Shown here piece after piece: positions 12,055 through 26,379 of a DNA stretch of 64,000 nucleotides. The translations under genes and the position numbers were made by a program. The DNA comes from Portulaca oleracea (taxonomy: Eukaryota > Streptophyta > Magnoliopsida > Caryophyllales > Portulacaceae), in the NCBI GenBank assembly GCA_029582165.1, contig CM055876.1, positions 32,061,317 to 32,125,316 on the forward strand, written 5' to 3'. Positions within the stretch are counted from its first letter, which is position 1, and each line of letters begins with the position of its first letter. Below the pieces are notes generated by a model that saw only the letters and a program-made list of their open reading frames with translations, ran no database searches and was not told where the DNA came from.

Positions 12055-13636
12055 CTACCTTGATTGAGTCGTAAATCAAGGGTGTTGCGTTGATTGAGTT
12101 GTAGATTAAGAGAAACATGTCTTCTTGATTGAATTTTTGGTAAGCTTGTCTTGGAGGCATTCAAGGGAGTCAAGATTGAGGATCTAGTTGTACTTCTTAA
12201 GTAAACAAGAAGTGAAGTGGTTCGAAGACATAAGTGAAGAGGAGCTTAGGTCCGGTGACGTATCCCTATTTGGAAAGGTGAACATCAGCTAAATTCTCGT
12301 GTATTATCTTCTTTTATTTTCATCATTTATTATTTCACACTTATACCTTATTCTTGGCTATGTCAAGGGTATTGACTGACTTGTATATTGAGTTTTGTAG
12401 CCTTGACTTTAATTTTAGCCAACCACTCAATCAACCTTCTTCAATGGTTCTTTCAAGTGGTATCAGAACAGATCCATAGTCGAAGGTTTAACCGTCTTGT
12501 GAAAAAGACATCGGGGGATTTTACAAATAAAAAAAAATGAGTCAATGACGTTCAATCATCAAGGAGATTGATACAGTCAGCAGTGAGGACATTAGTCGAG
12601 TAAGAATTTAAACATAATTATTACGTCCTTTATCTTACACAGATTGAAAGGTATGTCATATATAAACCCTTCATGGACTTTATTTATTCATGACATGAAT
12701 TGAGGGGGAACACCCCCTCTTAGTTTTAATGATTTCATTAAGTTATTACATGACATGGGAGATGGTTCATACATTAAGGGGGAGGTTCCTATAGACTTTT
12801 TGATAAAGTCAAAAAGGGGGAGAAATATCGTGTTGTAATTGAATTCTGCCTCTAATCATTAAAAAGGGGAGATTGTTAGAATTCTTAATTCGAGGACCTT
12901 GGCATACCAGGCACAAAGACATCAGCACTCAACAGACCCAGGATTAAGGACTTTGGCAGACCTAGGCTCAAAGACCTTGGCAACTGGAACAGTTTTGAAT
13001 GAGAGTCAAAATTTGAATATTATTGTCATATAACATGGATATGTTAGAGTGTTACGATCCTAATTGTTTTGACATATTTATTATCTTCTTCCATGATATC
13101 TAAATCAACATCTAAATCCAATAATATGTTAACTGATTGTTGGCATATCTCTCTTGGAAAACATTAAACCATTTAAAAAAGGTTTGATTATTGTAGTTCT
13201 AACAACATCACGTGACACCTTGTTTTCAGCAAGAAATCAATGAAAAACTGATTTTGTTAAGATCTTCAATGACATCTTGCCAATTAAAGGGTCCTTCCAA
13301 AGTCTTACACAAAGTCAAACATTCACCTAACAACCTCATCAACAAGTTGTTAAATTGCAATTGCTTATGGTTTGAAAAAAATGCAATAACTTACACTTAC
13401 ATTATCCTACCTGTATTTATATTATCCAACCTACACCAACCTGCATTTACCTACAAATTATACTTATCTACTGCTCTAAAGAACAGACTCTTACTTTATG
13501 TATAACTACCAACTACCGACAAGTTTTATACATCTGATTTTTTAAAAATAGGATCGATACATGGTTTCTTTGTATTAACTTTTTAAAATAAAAGTAGAAG
13601 TTATATTTTAACATGTACTCCTACACCAAATAAGAT

Positions 13637-14005
13637 TGTCAGTAGCCCGAACTTCATATTTAACGTGAATATCCCTAACTTTGAGGTTTGTTTATCAGAA
13701 TTTCTCGAACTTTAGATTTAACGTGAATATCCCAAACTTTGGGAGACCGTATTTGGCAGCAGCCCAACACCAACTTAACATCAATTAAACTCGGGATTTT
13801 CTGTGATGTAACAATATTTTTTTGAGGTAACTTGTAGATTGGAAGTATGTCTTAGCAAAGAACAACCACTACATTGTAGATAAAACCCGAATTTAATTGA
13901 TATTAATTCAGTATTGGGATGCTAATAAATATCAACCCCTAAAGTTTGAGATATTTATATCAAAAATAAAATTTGCGATATTCTGATAACAAGACCCAAA
14001 ATTGA
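13637..14005. repeat. Foldback MITE just upstream of ISU1
   Basis: The two halves are inverted copies: CAGCAGCCCAACACC...AATTAAACTCGGG on the left is mirrored by CCCGAATTTAATTGATATTA...CCCAATAC on the right. The motif TATCAGAATTTCTCGAACTTTAG also pairs with its counterpart near 13930-13985. It lies about 410 bases before the ISU1 start codon and could affect its promoter. Confidence 0.6.
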
Positions 14006-14417
14006 GGATTTTAAAACCGAATAATTCAATTTTGATTATACTCCCGATTTAACCGGGTAACTACCAGCGTTAGGCTTCAGTTCATAAACCTTTAAATCGA
14101 AAAAATTTACTTAACCGAACCAAAATTGAGCGAATTGAACTGAACATGGAACGTTTTACGTGGATAGTCCATGTCCAGAGCTTTCGGCCCAAAAGTTCCA
14201 TAACCTTTTTTTTAATAATTTTTAAAGTTATAAAAATTTAAACTAATCAGATCTTCCTATTATCTGGCGAAACCATCAAACTAGTGGTGTTGAGGAACAC
14301 CGATTTATCTGCCAAATTTTCGAGCGTCAAATTCCCCCCAAAATCAAACCTAGGGTTTGCACTTGAGTAATTGTTCAACCCAGAAACCCTAGTAATCAAA
14401 ATTCTGAGATAGTGACG

Positions 14418-17400
14418 ATGCTGAGGCAGAGCTGCAGGAAGTTTCTAGGGTTTGCTCCTTCGCAATCGTCGTCCTTGCGAGTGGCGGCGACGCGCGGGTA
14501 CCATGAGAGGGTGGTCGACCATTACGACAACCCTAGAAACGTGGGTTCCTTCGATAAGGAAGACCCCGATGTGGGAACGGGTCTGGTCGGAGCTCCGGCT
14601 TGTGGGGATGTCATGAAGCTCCAGATTAAGGTCGATGAAAAGACCGGTAAAATCGTTGATGCTCGTTTCAAGACCTTCGGTTGTGGTTCCGCCATCGCTT
14701 CTTCTTCTGTTGGTAAAGTCTTTGAACTGGTTTAGATTTTGTGTTTTATGATGATGGTTTTACTTATTTCCGTTTGTTTATGTTGTTTGAGATGTTAGTT
14801 ATGGAGGTTTCGTTTATGATGTTGGTCGTTCGAGTATTTTGGTGGATTTTTTATGTGTTTGGTTGATTAGATGGATGGATAGTCTTCATTTGTCAATATG
14901 AGGTTTTGTGGAACTTGGAATTGCTAATTATTCTAACAATAGTTTTGCTTCTTGTGGCTCTATTGTTTGCTGGCTTGTTTAGTGAGGAGAAGTATCTGCT
15001 GTTTTCTCAGATTGATGTCGTTGGGTGTCAATTGACTAGTTAGTAAAATCTATTGCAGATGGACCTCATTAGTCATTAGCTGGTGTGGTTGTTCTTATTC
15101 GTTGGATTTAAAGATGTTTTCTTATTCAGATTCAACTTGAGCAATTTTTATCAAATGAGTGACTTGCCAATGTTGGTTGTTCGAAATAAGATCAATAAAT
15201 TGACCATCTATGTTCCTTTCAACATTGGATGCATCCAAAGGACCGGAACTTGAATTTCTTGTAATCATCTAGAAATGTTAAACACCAAGTAAGATCAATC
15301 GATTGGCAATTTAGTAGTCTGATAGTTTGGATTTGGAAAGTGGAGGATGTTGACAAGCAGATTGTGTTTGAACTTTGACGAGCATGACTCTGAAAGACTT
15401 TGGTAGAAATTTCAAGGATCAACTTATAGTGGGGTATAGGGGTGAGCAATGGGCCAGGTCCCCTTAGGGTCAAGAGGGTCGGGCCAAATAAAAAGGCGGT
15501 CATGAAAGGGTGGGGTCATTAATGAGTCGAGTCATTTACGGGCCGACCCTTTTAACAATGATGAAGGGTCGGTGAATGGGTCGACCAAACCAATCCATCA
15601 GTGACCTAAAAATTAGTTTTTCATATTAATTTGAATGCTAAATCTACTTAAATATATTTGTAAATTGTAATGCTTCACATTAAACAATATTTAGCACAAC
15701 TAGTTTTTCTTGGTGCTCGCACTTCAAATTTTAAGTTCAGTCAACCCTTTTTTTTTGTTAGAAACCTTGACTCCACCCTCAACTTCAATGGGAAACCTTG
15801 ACTCCGCCCTCAACTTCAATGGGAAACCTTGACCTGACCCAACCCTACATAGCCAATGGGTCGGTCCTAACCCTACCCGGCCCATTGCCAACCCCTATTG
15901 GAGTATAAAGGAGTCAAAAATTTAAGGGACATTAATGAGAGGGAGTGTGTTGGATGCCACCATGGTGATGGACTTGTGGTGCATGGTTGATATTGACCAC
16001 TATGGTAAGAACAACCCCTCCTTTAAGAATGGCTTCATTAAAGGTTTTGCAAGAGTGCTGAAATTCCTCCAAAAAAATTTTCCTTTGCGTGAGGACATTG
16101 TTACTGGAGCCTGGGAACACTCTCAAATCTATGTAATCCATGTTCCTTGTTCAGATAATCCTGAAACTCCATGTTCCTGGGTTTTTGTTTGCTATCATAA
16201 GCTTTAGCTTTAATGTATTTGTTTGGGACTAGGGAGTGACCGTTGAAAAGATCAACAAGCTTGTATTTGTCTATGGTGATTGTTGCTTATATTTTGTATG
16301 CTTTCGCCTATATGCTGGACAATGTTGATTTTAACCGGCTCCTTCATTCTTTCTCCATACAGCTACAGAGTGGGTGAAAGGAAGACAGATGGAAGAGGTG
16401 TTGACTATCAAAAATACGTAAGCAGTTTCTTAGCTTTTCTCTAGCTCTTATGTCGTTAGTTTTCTTATCAGCTGGGTTTCTTATGAATAATTGCGATTCC
16501 TGCTGTTTGAAGTGTACTGTGTTCGGGATCCTGGTATTGACTTTTCTGATGAATGTGAAGGAAACTTAATTCGGGATCCTGGTATTGACTTTTCCGATGA
16601 ATGTGAAGGAAACTTAATTGAGCGGTTGCTGCCTTGTAAACATGATTTGCTGTTTTCTTTTCAGTTATTCACCCTCTTGATCTGTTTGTGCTTTCTCCCT
16701 CTCCTGGACTGTGTTTTTGAAATTTTGGGAGATAGTGGGTTGAGGAGGAGGAGCAGGGTGTTAAATAAACCTTGCAGCTGGTTGCAGGTCACAGGTCGCA
16801 GCAAGTGACCATGGGTTGTGCTAAATGGGCGTGAGGCTGTGGTACCTTGGTAGTTTTGTACCGAACATCAAAGTTGCATAACTTCCTCATTTGAACTCCG
16901 AATCGATATAATAATATATCGTTGGAAAGCTCTCGCCTAAAAATGTGTAAAATCTCTAGAATAACATTGTTATAAAGGTAAAGTCTTAGGTGAATTAAGG
17001 TATACAATATTCAGTATTTTGGTGCTATTGCCTTCCGTCTCAGTAGGCTGCCTAGGTAAGAACTGCGGCTATGTTCTTTGGTCTTCACATAAAAACCTTA
17101 TAATTCCATCAAGGAAGTCAAATTTCTTTACCCGCTATTCCTTACCATCATACCCATACTGTAATATAGACTACTTGGAGTTGAGGTTGTCAATTACACG
17201 TAGCTACTGGAGACATTTCCGAGCTCCCCACCATCGCTAGTGTTCATCTCTTTCTTTCTGCCTCCATACCCTCTCTATTTCCTATCCAAAATGTTGCATT
17301 TGGCTGTTTATTCCTACAAGTAGGCTCCAGCCTTCCTGCTCTAATATTCGTGTGACGATTTATCTTGAATTTTCTTGGGAGGGAGAGTATACATCCTTGA

Positions 17401-18053
17401 AATCTTCCTTGTCCTTGGTGACAAAACATTCTTGTAAGCAGGACATAGCCATGTGAAATAAACAAATTCTTGTAAGCGTTGGCTACCCATGCACTTGTCT
17501 CTGAGATCAGATTCTTAGGTTTTTGTTCTTTTCCGTCCGAATCAACCTTAGAAGCATCGCTTAAGCTGCAAATTCATCCTCCCCAACTTGGCCATAAGCT
17601 TGTTTGTGCCGCCTGCTGTTTCGGTGGTTGCGGCTGGCATCTATAGAAATTGCTTGCTGAGCTTCCTAACCTACCCCATAAATTATCAATGATTTGACTT
17701 CTATTGATTCTCAGTAGTTGCGTGGAGTATTATTAATCAGTGGTAGATAATGAATTTTTTTGAACATACAAGACTGCTTAATCAATTTTGCCATGTAATG
17801 GTATGTGTCATATCTGCACTGAGCACAAGTACCAAGGACTGATTTGTGCTACTCAAGTGATTGACTCACTTGTTTGTTCTTAATGTTCCACAGGGAAATT
17901 GCGAAGCATTTGGCTCTACCACCAGTGAAACTGCATTGCAGTATGCTTGCAGAGGATGCAATCAAAGCAGCTGTCAAGGACTACGAAGCAAAACGTGCAA
18001 AGCGAAGCACTGGATCAGAGGCTGTGTCTAGTGGGAAGGCAGCTGAGGCATGA
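14418..18053 (+). CDS. ISU1: Mitochondrial iron-sulfur cluster scaffold protein ISU/IscU
   Basis: Three exons: 14418-14712, 16363-16417 and 17894-18053, all with GT-AG introns, giving 169 aa. The protein is the scaffold on which the mitochondrial ISC machinery builds 2Fe-2S clusters before transfer to target proteins. Residues 1-27 are basic and Ser-rich, as expected of a mitochondrial presequence. The IscU domain starts at YHERVVDHYDNPRNVG (28-43). The three cluster-binding cysteines are Cys62 (APACGD, with Asp64), Cys89 (FGCGSA) and Cys132 (LHCSML), and LPPVK (125-129) is the HSC70-type chaperone site. Length and sequence are normal for plant ISU proteins. An upstream GTG is in frame at 14412, but the ATG at 14418 fits the family. 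It is followed at ~2.3 kb by PANK2 on the same strand. Intron 1 carries a hAT-like MITE and intron 2 a 48-bp tandem repeat. Confidence 0.95.
15438..15897. mobile_element. hAT-like non-autonomous element in ISU1 intron 1
   Basis: The left end AGGGGTGAGCAATGGGCC is mirrored by the right end GGCCCATTGCCAACCCCT. Flanks TGGGGTAT (15430-15437) and TGGAGTAT (15899-15906) look like an imperfect 8-bp duplication. The interior is rich in GGGTCG/CGACCC repeats and has no transposase. Both splice sites of the intron are unaffected. Confidence 0.65.
16524..16619. repeat. 48-bp tandem duplication in ISU1 intron 2
   Basis: CGGGATCCTGGTATTGACTT and the following bases occur twice, at 16524 and 16572, with one substitution (TTCT versus TTCC). 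The period is a multiple of three, so an intronic open frame over it shows a repeated RDPGIDFSDECEGNLI peptide, but nothing suggests it is translated. Confidence 0.85.
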
Positions 18054-20384
18054 ATATGACACTACTTTCTTTATGAGTTGGAAGCCCCAAAAAGAGCAAG
18101 ATGTAAATGTACTAGTATAGAATAAGGTTGGCAACTTTGATCTTGTACTACTAGTAATGGGTTTGCATGCTTACTGTTGAGCTTGCTATGCACTGTGCAA
18201 TGGAGCTAAACGAGTCTGTACATTGAGTTTTGCATCTTGTCGTCTTTGTCATTTGCTTATTGTTGGTTTTGTCTTATGGTGTTCGGGACAGATAATGGAG
18301 AAAGAGGGAATACATAAAAATTGCAGCTGTGATGATCATGATACTGTATATTTTCTTGTATGTCTTGTGGATAATTTATGGTGTGTTCCAATGTATATTG
18401 GAGCTAAGACTTTTGTTGGATAATACTTTTGTGGGTATTTATATTCTGTTGCTTAAATGTTGTCCCAAGGTTGATATCTATCTGAAGATTAAGATATAGC
18501 TATGGGTAAAGGCTTGTATTTGGACATAGTCCAGTTGGCATGGTAAATTGAAGTGTAACTGATTACATTTGAATATTGGCTAATGTCGGTGAGTGTACAG
18601 TAAGAAAAGTGTGTTGACTGTAAGTGAATCTTGTTAGGTGAATTATGGTTGAGTGTAAATGTGATGTGATTGTCTGGGTACTTCCCAAAACTGCCCCAAA
18701 TTAGGTCTTGGTGACGGTAGGCATTGTACATTTCAGGGTCAAGCGTAGCAAAATCATTGAGTAATGAGTAGTGTTTTCATTGCTAATTTGTCCAATATAG
18801 GTTGCTTCTGTCAAAATTTAAAAATTTTATAATATTTGACATTTTATATTGCTAATCAATGAGTTGATTGTTTGTCTAGCAAACAGTTCCATTAAATTGA
18901 AAATTCCTGAAACATAAAATGCCCATGAAAACATGTTATTTGCTATCTTGCTTACTACAAGTCTACAATAAGAACAAGAAACACTTTGGAGAAGCACGCA
19001 TGAACGTGTTTTGGGATACCTTGTTACCTTGATGTAGACAACCCTCTTCCATAAACTAGAATGAATGAAGAAGCTGATTGCTACAACTCGTAGATCAGTA
19101 GAAAAACCTTTCGAAAACTACTCAGAAAACCTAATTACACATCGTAAGGAACAAAGTTGAAAAACTTTTGGAAAACCTTTGAATTATCGATAAGACATGC
19201 AGAATGCAAAGATACATACACACATACACATCCACGTACTTGAGAGTAGAAACTAAGTTGAAAAAAAGCTAAATATACATGGACAATAAAAATCAAGTAA
19301 AGGGTACAAGACACCATGCCAAGCATCACACATGACATTTCCGGCTACTCTTACCCTACTACTTTAATCTTGGACTTTCCCATTGTCCTATCTAGTGTCA
19401 TGTCCTCTTTTAAGTCTATTTATTTTAGATATGCTATAATTACCTCTCTTATGGACTTCATAAGTCTCGTGCGCTCTTAACTTCCATGAGTATCGTAATT
19501 CTCTCACACTTCCTAATCGGGGCATTCGTGCTTCTTCTAGATGCATGTCTGTGTCATCTAAGTCTTATCTCTCTAAACTTATGAGCGATTGAAGGTTACT
19601 TTTAATTTTTCTTGACAAACAACATTCCTATTTTTGTCCAATCTAGTATAACCGTAAATTCACCGATTCATCCTTATCCTCATCACATTCAACCTCTAAT
19701 AACATGTCTTCTAGGCTGCCCAATCGTCAATTTAATTACTATCCCTCAAGCTCTAGTTAAACGCTCCTATCAAACGATACTTGTGTAACAACTTTCCATT
19801 CTTGCTGTCCAGCCTTAGTTTGATGTATAATATTGCCATTGTGATGCACCATACATCATCGTCGATTTAATTACTATCCCTCAAGCTCTAGTAAACCTCT
19901 CCTGTCAAACAATGCTATAATAACTTTCTACAATATTACTTGGACAGAAAATCTGAATTCCTCGTGGGTGAATCAAAAGAGCGGTACACTGATTCTGTGG
20001 ACTCTACTAATTACTCTGTGTCCTTGTTGCACGCACGATATTGGTTGGTCCTACGGTCCTACGCTTCTCAACAACCGATTCAGGGCTTGAATTTAGTACA
20101 CAATATCGTCATCACTCGATTGATTTTGGTGGGCACAAATTGCTTTTTCCTTGTCTTTTTTCACTTTACGACCCTCATTCTTCGTCCAATTTTCATCATT
20201 GCTGAGTGGCATTTTTCCCAGAAAAAGTCAGCAGCAGAATCTCACAGTGAAAACCCAGTTCCAGAATTTGCACAATATTTCTGGGTATGACTGTCTTTAA
20301 AACCTAAGATTTTGCTAATTAATTCAGACAACCAAATCTTGTGGGTTGACGACAAGAAGTGTAGTGGGTTGGTGGGCAAGTTGA
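18054..20384. other. ISU1 3' region and PANK2 upstream region
   Basis: No further gene is supported. Bases ~19345-19530 share similarity with 57730-57850 (both include GTGTCATGTCCT / TAATGTCATGTCCT followed by TATTTTAGATATG / ATATTTTAGGTCTG and TACCTCTCT / CACCTCTCT), so this is a dispersed repeat, possibly an old LINE piece in antisense. A ~55-base direct repeat (TTTAATTACTATCCCTCAAG) lies at ~19730 and ~19864. No clear TATA box was found for PANK2. Confidence 0.5.
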
Positions 20385-23300
20385 ATGGCTGGTTTAGTTG
20401 GAAACCCAGATGCTGGAATTGAAGATATTCAAGTAGAAATCAAGGAGGAGAAGAAATCAGGGGAGGAGAAAGAGGAAGAAACGGCTATGGCTGCCGGAAA
20501 TTCGATTACCCGATCACTTTCTCGGCCACAGCTTGATCTTAGTGGGGCAGCCATACAGGGAAATTTAGAGGAAAGAGACCCAACAATTTTGCTTCCTAAT
20601 CAATCTGACGATATTTCTCATTTGGCTTTGGACATTGGAGGTGAATTCCCTTCTTTTCTGTTTGTTTGCTTGTTCATTTTGGTATCTGGTTATGACTTCT
20701 AAACTGTAGCTTGATGATGTTGTTTCCAAAATTTGAAGTTGGTTTGTGTGAAGGTGTAAATAATATGATTGGGGTTATTGTGGTTGTTCTTGGAATTTTG
20801 ATTGTTTAACATGGTTTTCTGAATTTTATCGTGAAGCTATATTTATGGTTTTTGGGTGTTGGATTTCATGGTAGCCGACTTACATGACTGTTTTCAAGAG
20901 TTGTACGTAGTTAGTATCTTGTTAGCAGCTCCGTGTTTGTGGCATGGATTATGTATATATGTGTCACCAAATGCATGGTATCACGTTTTACTTGATGTAA
21001 ATAATTCTATTATAGATGCTAGTAAAACATTGAGAATCATAGGTTGCTGGATAGGAAATTTAGAATGATGGTTGTTGGCTAGGATGCTTGTGAAGTGATA
21101 CTACATGAGATGTGTGACTATTATGCCTACAAGGTTGGGGAAACTTGGTCACTGTTTTCTACTTCAATGGGCACCGTTCTACATGAAAATATTGCTCACA
21201 TACTGGAATGGATAATGGGGGCATGGTGTACAAAACTATTTCTATGGATGATTGGAAAGAGCTGTTCATCGGTGTTTGTGTTTGTAAAGGTAAGATTGGA
21301 TTGTATCTTCCTAGACCCTCTAAAGGTGAGACCTACGCTGAGAGTTGGTGTTGTCATTGTTGGTAATTGGAAAAAATGGTTTATTACGATTTGCGTTTGT
21401 AGTCTATTGCTACGGGGACTATTGAGAGGCTTGTGCCCTAATTTTTTTTCCTGAAAACAATGATTAGACAGGCTTGAAGGGGTGGTCTGAGTCTGGGTGT
21501 TCGTATATATTCATAGTTAAGCATGGAAGGGGAATGAGAGGTCAGCTGAAGTAGTCACAGAAGTGTTGGCTTTCCATTGTTGTGCACTGATATTGGGAGT
21601 GTAGGAGAACCTTTGTTTTCTAAATTGAGCTGCAAACACGACGGCATGCCATTGGCCACCTCATCAATAAATCAGGCTTTTAAACCATCGCTTGATGAAT
21701 GGTACAGGGAAAGAACCTTGATTGTGGAACTGGTATTGGTCACGGGTTCTCACGTTTATGACTGATATTGATTTTTTGTGAAACTTCTTGGAGTAAGAGT
21801 GATAAGTATCCAGATACTCATGCTTCATCAAAACTGTGAACACGGTTTAGACTCTATACCTAGAGCCTGTTTATAATGTAAGAGTGAGAATGAATATTGG
21901 AGGTATTACTTCTAGGAAAGAAATTTATTTTAAACTGAGACAGTACACTAATGGGATGATTAAGCAAGGTTTGTACTAGGTAGCTAACATCCACTCTAAA
22001 AGATTCGATAACTCCCCCTGTTTCTATTGAGCATTGCTGAGAATCCTGTAGCTGGCTGTTTAGCTTAAAGAGGACATGGTTGATGTAGATTATCTTTGAA
22101 CCTTGTATTCAGTAGTGGGGTTTTTTTTTTTTTTTTTTTTTTTTTTTGCTTCCTGATAGCTATCCAGGATTAAAAAAGAAAAGAAAGAAGGAAAAGACCT
22201 TAATCCACTAGCCTTGTGGAATTACATATTTGAAATCAAGTTGGAATCCACCATGTTTTATCCAATTGTATTCAAAGTTGGCGAAACTGTTGGCAGTCAC
22301 TTGAATCGGCTAACTGATGAATCCAACTTTTACTATTTTAGACTTTCCAACTTGACAGATTTGGATAATTTATTTTGTTGGTCAATGCCAGGATCACTCA
22401 TCAAACTTGTGTATTTTTCAAGACACGAGGACAAACCGATTGAGGATAAGAGGAGGAGGTCATTCAAGGAGAGGTTTGGCATATCAAATGGTAACAGGCG
22501 AAGCTATCCAATACTTGGTGGAAGACTTCATTTTGTAAAGTTTGAGACAAGCAAGATAAACGAGTGCTTGGACTTCATCAAATCAAAGAACCTTCATCGT
22601 GGAGGTATATTATCTTCATAAGCTACTTATAACTATCTGGGTAATTCTTATAGAGGGGGCAAAGTTTTCAAAATATATTATTACTGCAGTAGTGAATGAT
22701 ATTGCTCACACCATTGAAACTCTTTGATTTGCTGTTGCAGAATAGATATATTTCTTCTTATAAGTTATAACAATTGCTTAGGAAAACCTTCTGTTCTGAT
22801 TTTGCAGGGATGAATCCTCGTCGATGGCCTGCTGATACTTTGTCTGATGAGAATGTTGTAGTCAAGGTAATTCTATTTCTTTGGTTCTACCTGTCAAATG
22901 ATAAGAATATGCATTTATGATCACAACACATTCATATCTTGTTCTCTCTTTTTGCCCGTTTTGTGTTCTTGAGCCAAATGAACTTAGGCACTAACGGACT
23001 TGTCATAGTTTTGCATTATGATTGCGAGGAGGAACATTTATCATTCTATGGAATCCATTTGCTTTTTAACAGTGCATTAATGTTGCTTATACAACTGCCT
23101 CCTATTTGATTGGATTCGTTTAAAGGCCACAGGGGGTGGAGCATACAAGTTTGCAGACCTCTTCAAAGAAAGGCTTGGGGTCAGTCTTGACAAGGAGGAT
23201 GAAATGGATTGTCTTGTAGCCGGAGCAAATTTTTTATTCAAGGTGAGCTTGTAACTCCATTGATTTTGGTGCACATGCATGTTATTTTTAATTTGTTACC

Positions 23301-23391
23301 AACCTCCCTCCTCACCCCTCCCCCCTTTTTTGAGAGTTAATTTAACACCGACCTTATTGCCTATAATGCTAGTATTATTGTTGTGTTGTTG

Positions 23392-23423
<32 letters not shown>

Positions 23424-26334
23424 GTTTTTACTGAGTAATTAAGAGTTAAATTAATGGGGCATCAAGAGGGTGACACCCATATACAAAAGGGGCAAATACG
23501 AAGAACATCATGCCCTCAAGCTCTTGTGCATAACTTTATTTGCAAAATACAAAAGAGACATCTCTGTACCACGATAGAGCAGTTGACTCAAACTATACAA
23601 CAATCAGGAAAAAAAAAGGGAGCTTGAAACAGTGTGTTAATGTTCAAATCATGGCAAGAAAATTTAAATCCCACATTATTATGCTCCGAGCGAGGAGCGT
23701 AGAGCAACACATGATTTGTGCATGATAATTATTCGGGTTCGTTCCTTTTCTTTTTGTGAAACTTTTGATAATGATTTCAACCAATAGATTTGAATTATGG
23801 AACTAGATAGTGCAAGAAAATTTTATCTTGCAAGGCTTTGTAGTACTTCTTTAAATGTATTTGTGCCATATATCCCACCAGAATCTGCAATTTTCCTGTA
23901 AGTAATACATCGATGAATTTGAAGGCTGCGCTTTGACTACTTCAAAATTCCCTGTAAAGTTTCTCATGGCTATTATGCATTACAAGAATGATAAGATCCT
24001 GATTCCTGATACACTTTTGGGATTCCACTGTGGTATGTCCCAAACTAAGTCCCCTACATTTCTGAGGGAAATAACCCTCTCTTTTGCAACTTCTGCACAG
24101 GCTATTCGTCACGAGGCTTTCACACATATGGAGGGACAGAAAGAGTTTGTGCAGATAGATCAAAATGACTTATTCCCTTACCTCCTTGTAAATATTGGAT
24201 CTGGTGTCAGTATAATAAAGGTAAAAGCAGCTAATCCGTATGTTGCCCAATGTTTACTTACTGAATGTATTTAATTTATTGATACTCATTGACTTGGAGA
24301 TCCTATAGGTCGATGGTGATGGAAAATTCCAACGTGTCAGTGGTACAAATGTTGGAGGTGGTACATATTGGGGGTTGGGAAAGCTATTGATCAAGTGCAA
24401 GAGGTTGTACTCATGTTCTATCACTTTGCAATTCCTTCAATTTCATTTCTGTCCTGTATGCTTACTCTGCCTATTGACTCCTTCTTGTTCCAGTTTTGAC
24501 GAACTTCTGGAGTTGAGCCAGCGTGGTGATAATAGTACCATAGACATGCTTGTTGGAGACATTTACGGTGGGATGGATTACTCTAAGGTTGTTATCGCAT
24601 TCAAACTATTAAGAAACATGATAATGTCTGCTCCAGTGATTCTATCTACAGATTTGAGACTTAATTGTTTGATGCAATTTGTATCGTTCCAGATTGGTCT
24701 TTCAGCATCTACCATTGCTTCTAGTTTCGGGAAGGCTATTTCTGAAAACAAGGAGCTTGAAGACTACAGACCTGAAGATATATCCCTCTCACTCCTGCGA
24801 ATGATTTCCTATAACATTGGACAGGTTAGTTGAAAAATTATCTGATTTGAAGATCTGAGAGTACTATAACCATAAAAAAAGGTACTAGTAGAAGAGATTC
24901 CTTTCTTAGCAGATGCAGAGGGCTGTGCTTATGACTGAAACTATCACATGGTTTCTTGTAATGTTGGAATTGTTGGGAGTGGACTAAAACAGTTACCAGA
25001 CATCAGTTAGAAACATGTCATTCTCTGATTGTTTTTGTAAGCGCGCTGCACATTATGTTGCATTAAGTTTGTTGTACATGATAATGTGACTTCTGCTCTT
25101 TCTGCCTGGTCAACCTAAAAGGCAAAGCCACTATTATATGATTCTCGGTCTGCTGAATTCCAAAAAGAGGGAGGTATTGAATTTATGTTATTGGAAATGC
25201 AATACCGAGAAAGTGTCTGTCTTTTGACTCATTTTTTGTATATTGCCTAAGTGCAATATCTAGTCTCCCTTGGTGCTGCTTGTTTATATTGGTGACGAGC
25301 TTTGCTATTTTAAGTTTGTCCAATGCGAACCATATGCATTCCTGAAGGAGATTGAGTGTTCCATCATTCATGTTGATTCGTATCAAGTATATATACGATA
25401 TGGCTGGAGTTATGCTTCATTGAGGGACTGATCATTGTGTTAAACTTTCAGATAGCTTATCTGAATGCTCTGCGGTTTGGCCTCAAAAGGATATTCTTTG
25501 GAGGCTTTTTTATTAGAGGACATGCTTACACAATGGATACTATCTCCTTTGCTGTTCAGTTCTGGTAAGGGACTTGATGTTCTTTTGCCAATATGAATCT
25601 TTATCTTGTCATTTTGCCTTTTGAAATTATATATAGTCTTTTGGCAAAGGGAAAATGAATTAAATAAACGATCCCCTCCAGATCAATAAGAACATATTTG
25701 TTGTTTTCAAACAGCGCAAGAAAACAGGTGGAATGACGGCTAGCATAGAAAGTCTAGTCATGCATCTTGAATTTCCACCCCCTTCTGAAAATCAAATACT
25801 GTGCACTTTATATTGGGAGTTGCTTTGAAGTTTCTTTTCTATTCAAAGTAGTCTTGAATTGTTGTAGGTCAAATGGTGCTGCAAAGGCAATGTTCCTGAG
25901 GCATGAAGGATTTCTGGGAGCTTTAGGTGCATTTATGAGCTATGAAAAACATGGTCTTGATGACTTGATGGTTCATCAATTGGTGGAAAGGTTTCCCATG
26001 GGAGCACCATATGTTGGGGGAAAAATACATGGCCCCCCTCTGGGCGATCTTAATGAGAAGGTAGTGCTCTGATCATTTGCTTAAATCTGGTTGTATTAGA
26101 TATCATGTTCTAAACAAACCTGAATGCATAAATAGTAATTTGTTTGATTTTGGAAACTTCAAAATATTTTTCTGAGACCATTATTGATATTAATTGCCTT
26201 ACTCATTAGAGGGATGATCTTCGATTTTTGTGGGTCTCTTGCAATTAGCCTCTACAAAAGTAGGGTTGTTTGCCATGGTGAGGCTGCCTAGATCTCTCCA
26301 AGCTCCTCGAAAGCGGAACCCACAATGTTTTTAC

Positions 26335-26379
<45 letters not shown>

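Noticed and set aside
15935..16207. 90-codon open frame in ISU1 intron 1
   Set aside because: Lies between the hAT-like element and exon 2 with no recognised domain and an open frame on the other strand as well. It may be an old gene relic but I cannot support a call.
16491..16808. 105-codon open frame with a repeated peptide
   Set aside because: Intronic; the repetition comes from the 48-bp tandem duplication.
19940..20290. 116-codon open frame just before PANK2
   Set aside because: No domain and no splice relation to PANK2 exon 1; probably upstream region or 5' UTR.
21095..21454. 119-codon open frame in PANK2 intron 1
   Set aside because: Hydrophobic, Cys/Trp-rich translation with no family resemblance; it lies in an intron supported by the exon 1-exon 2 join.
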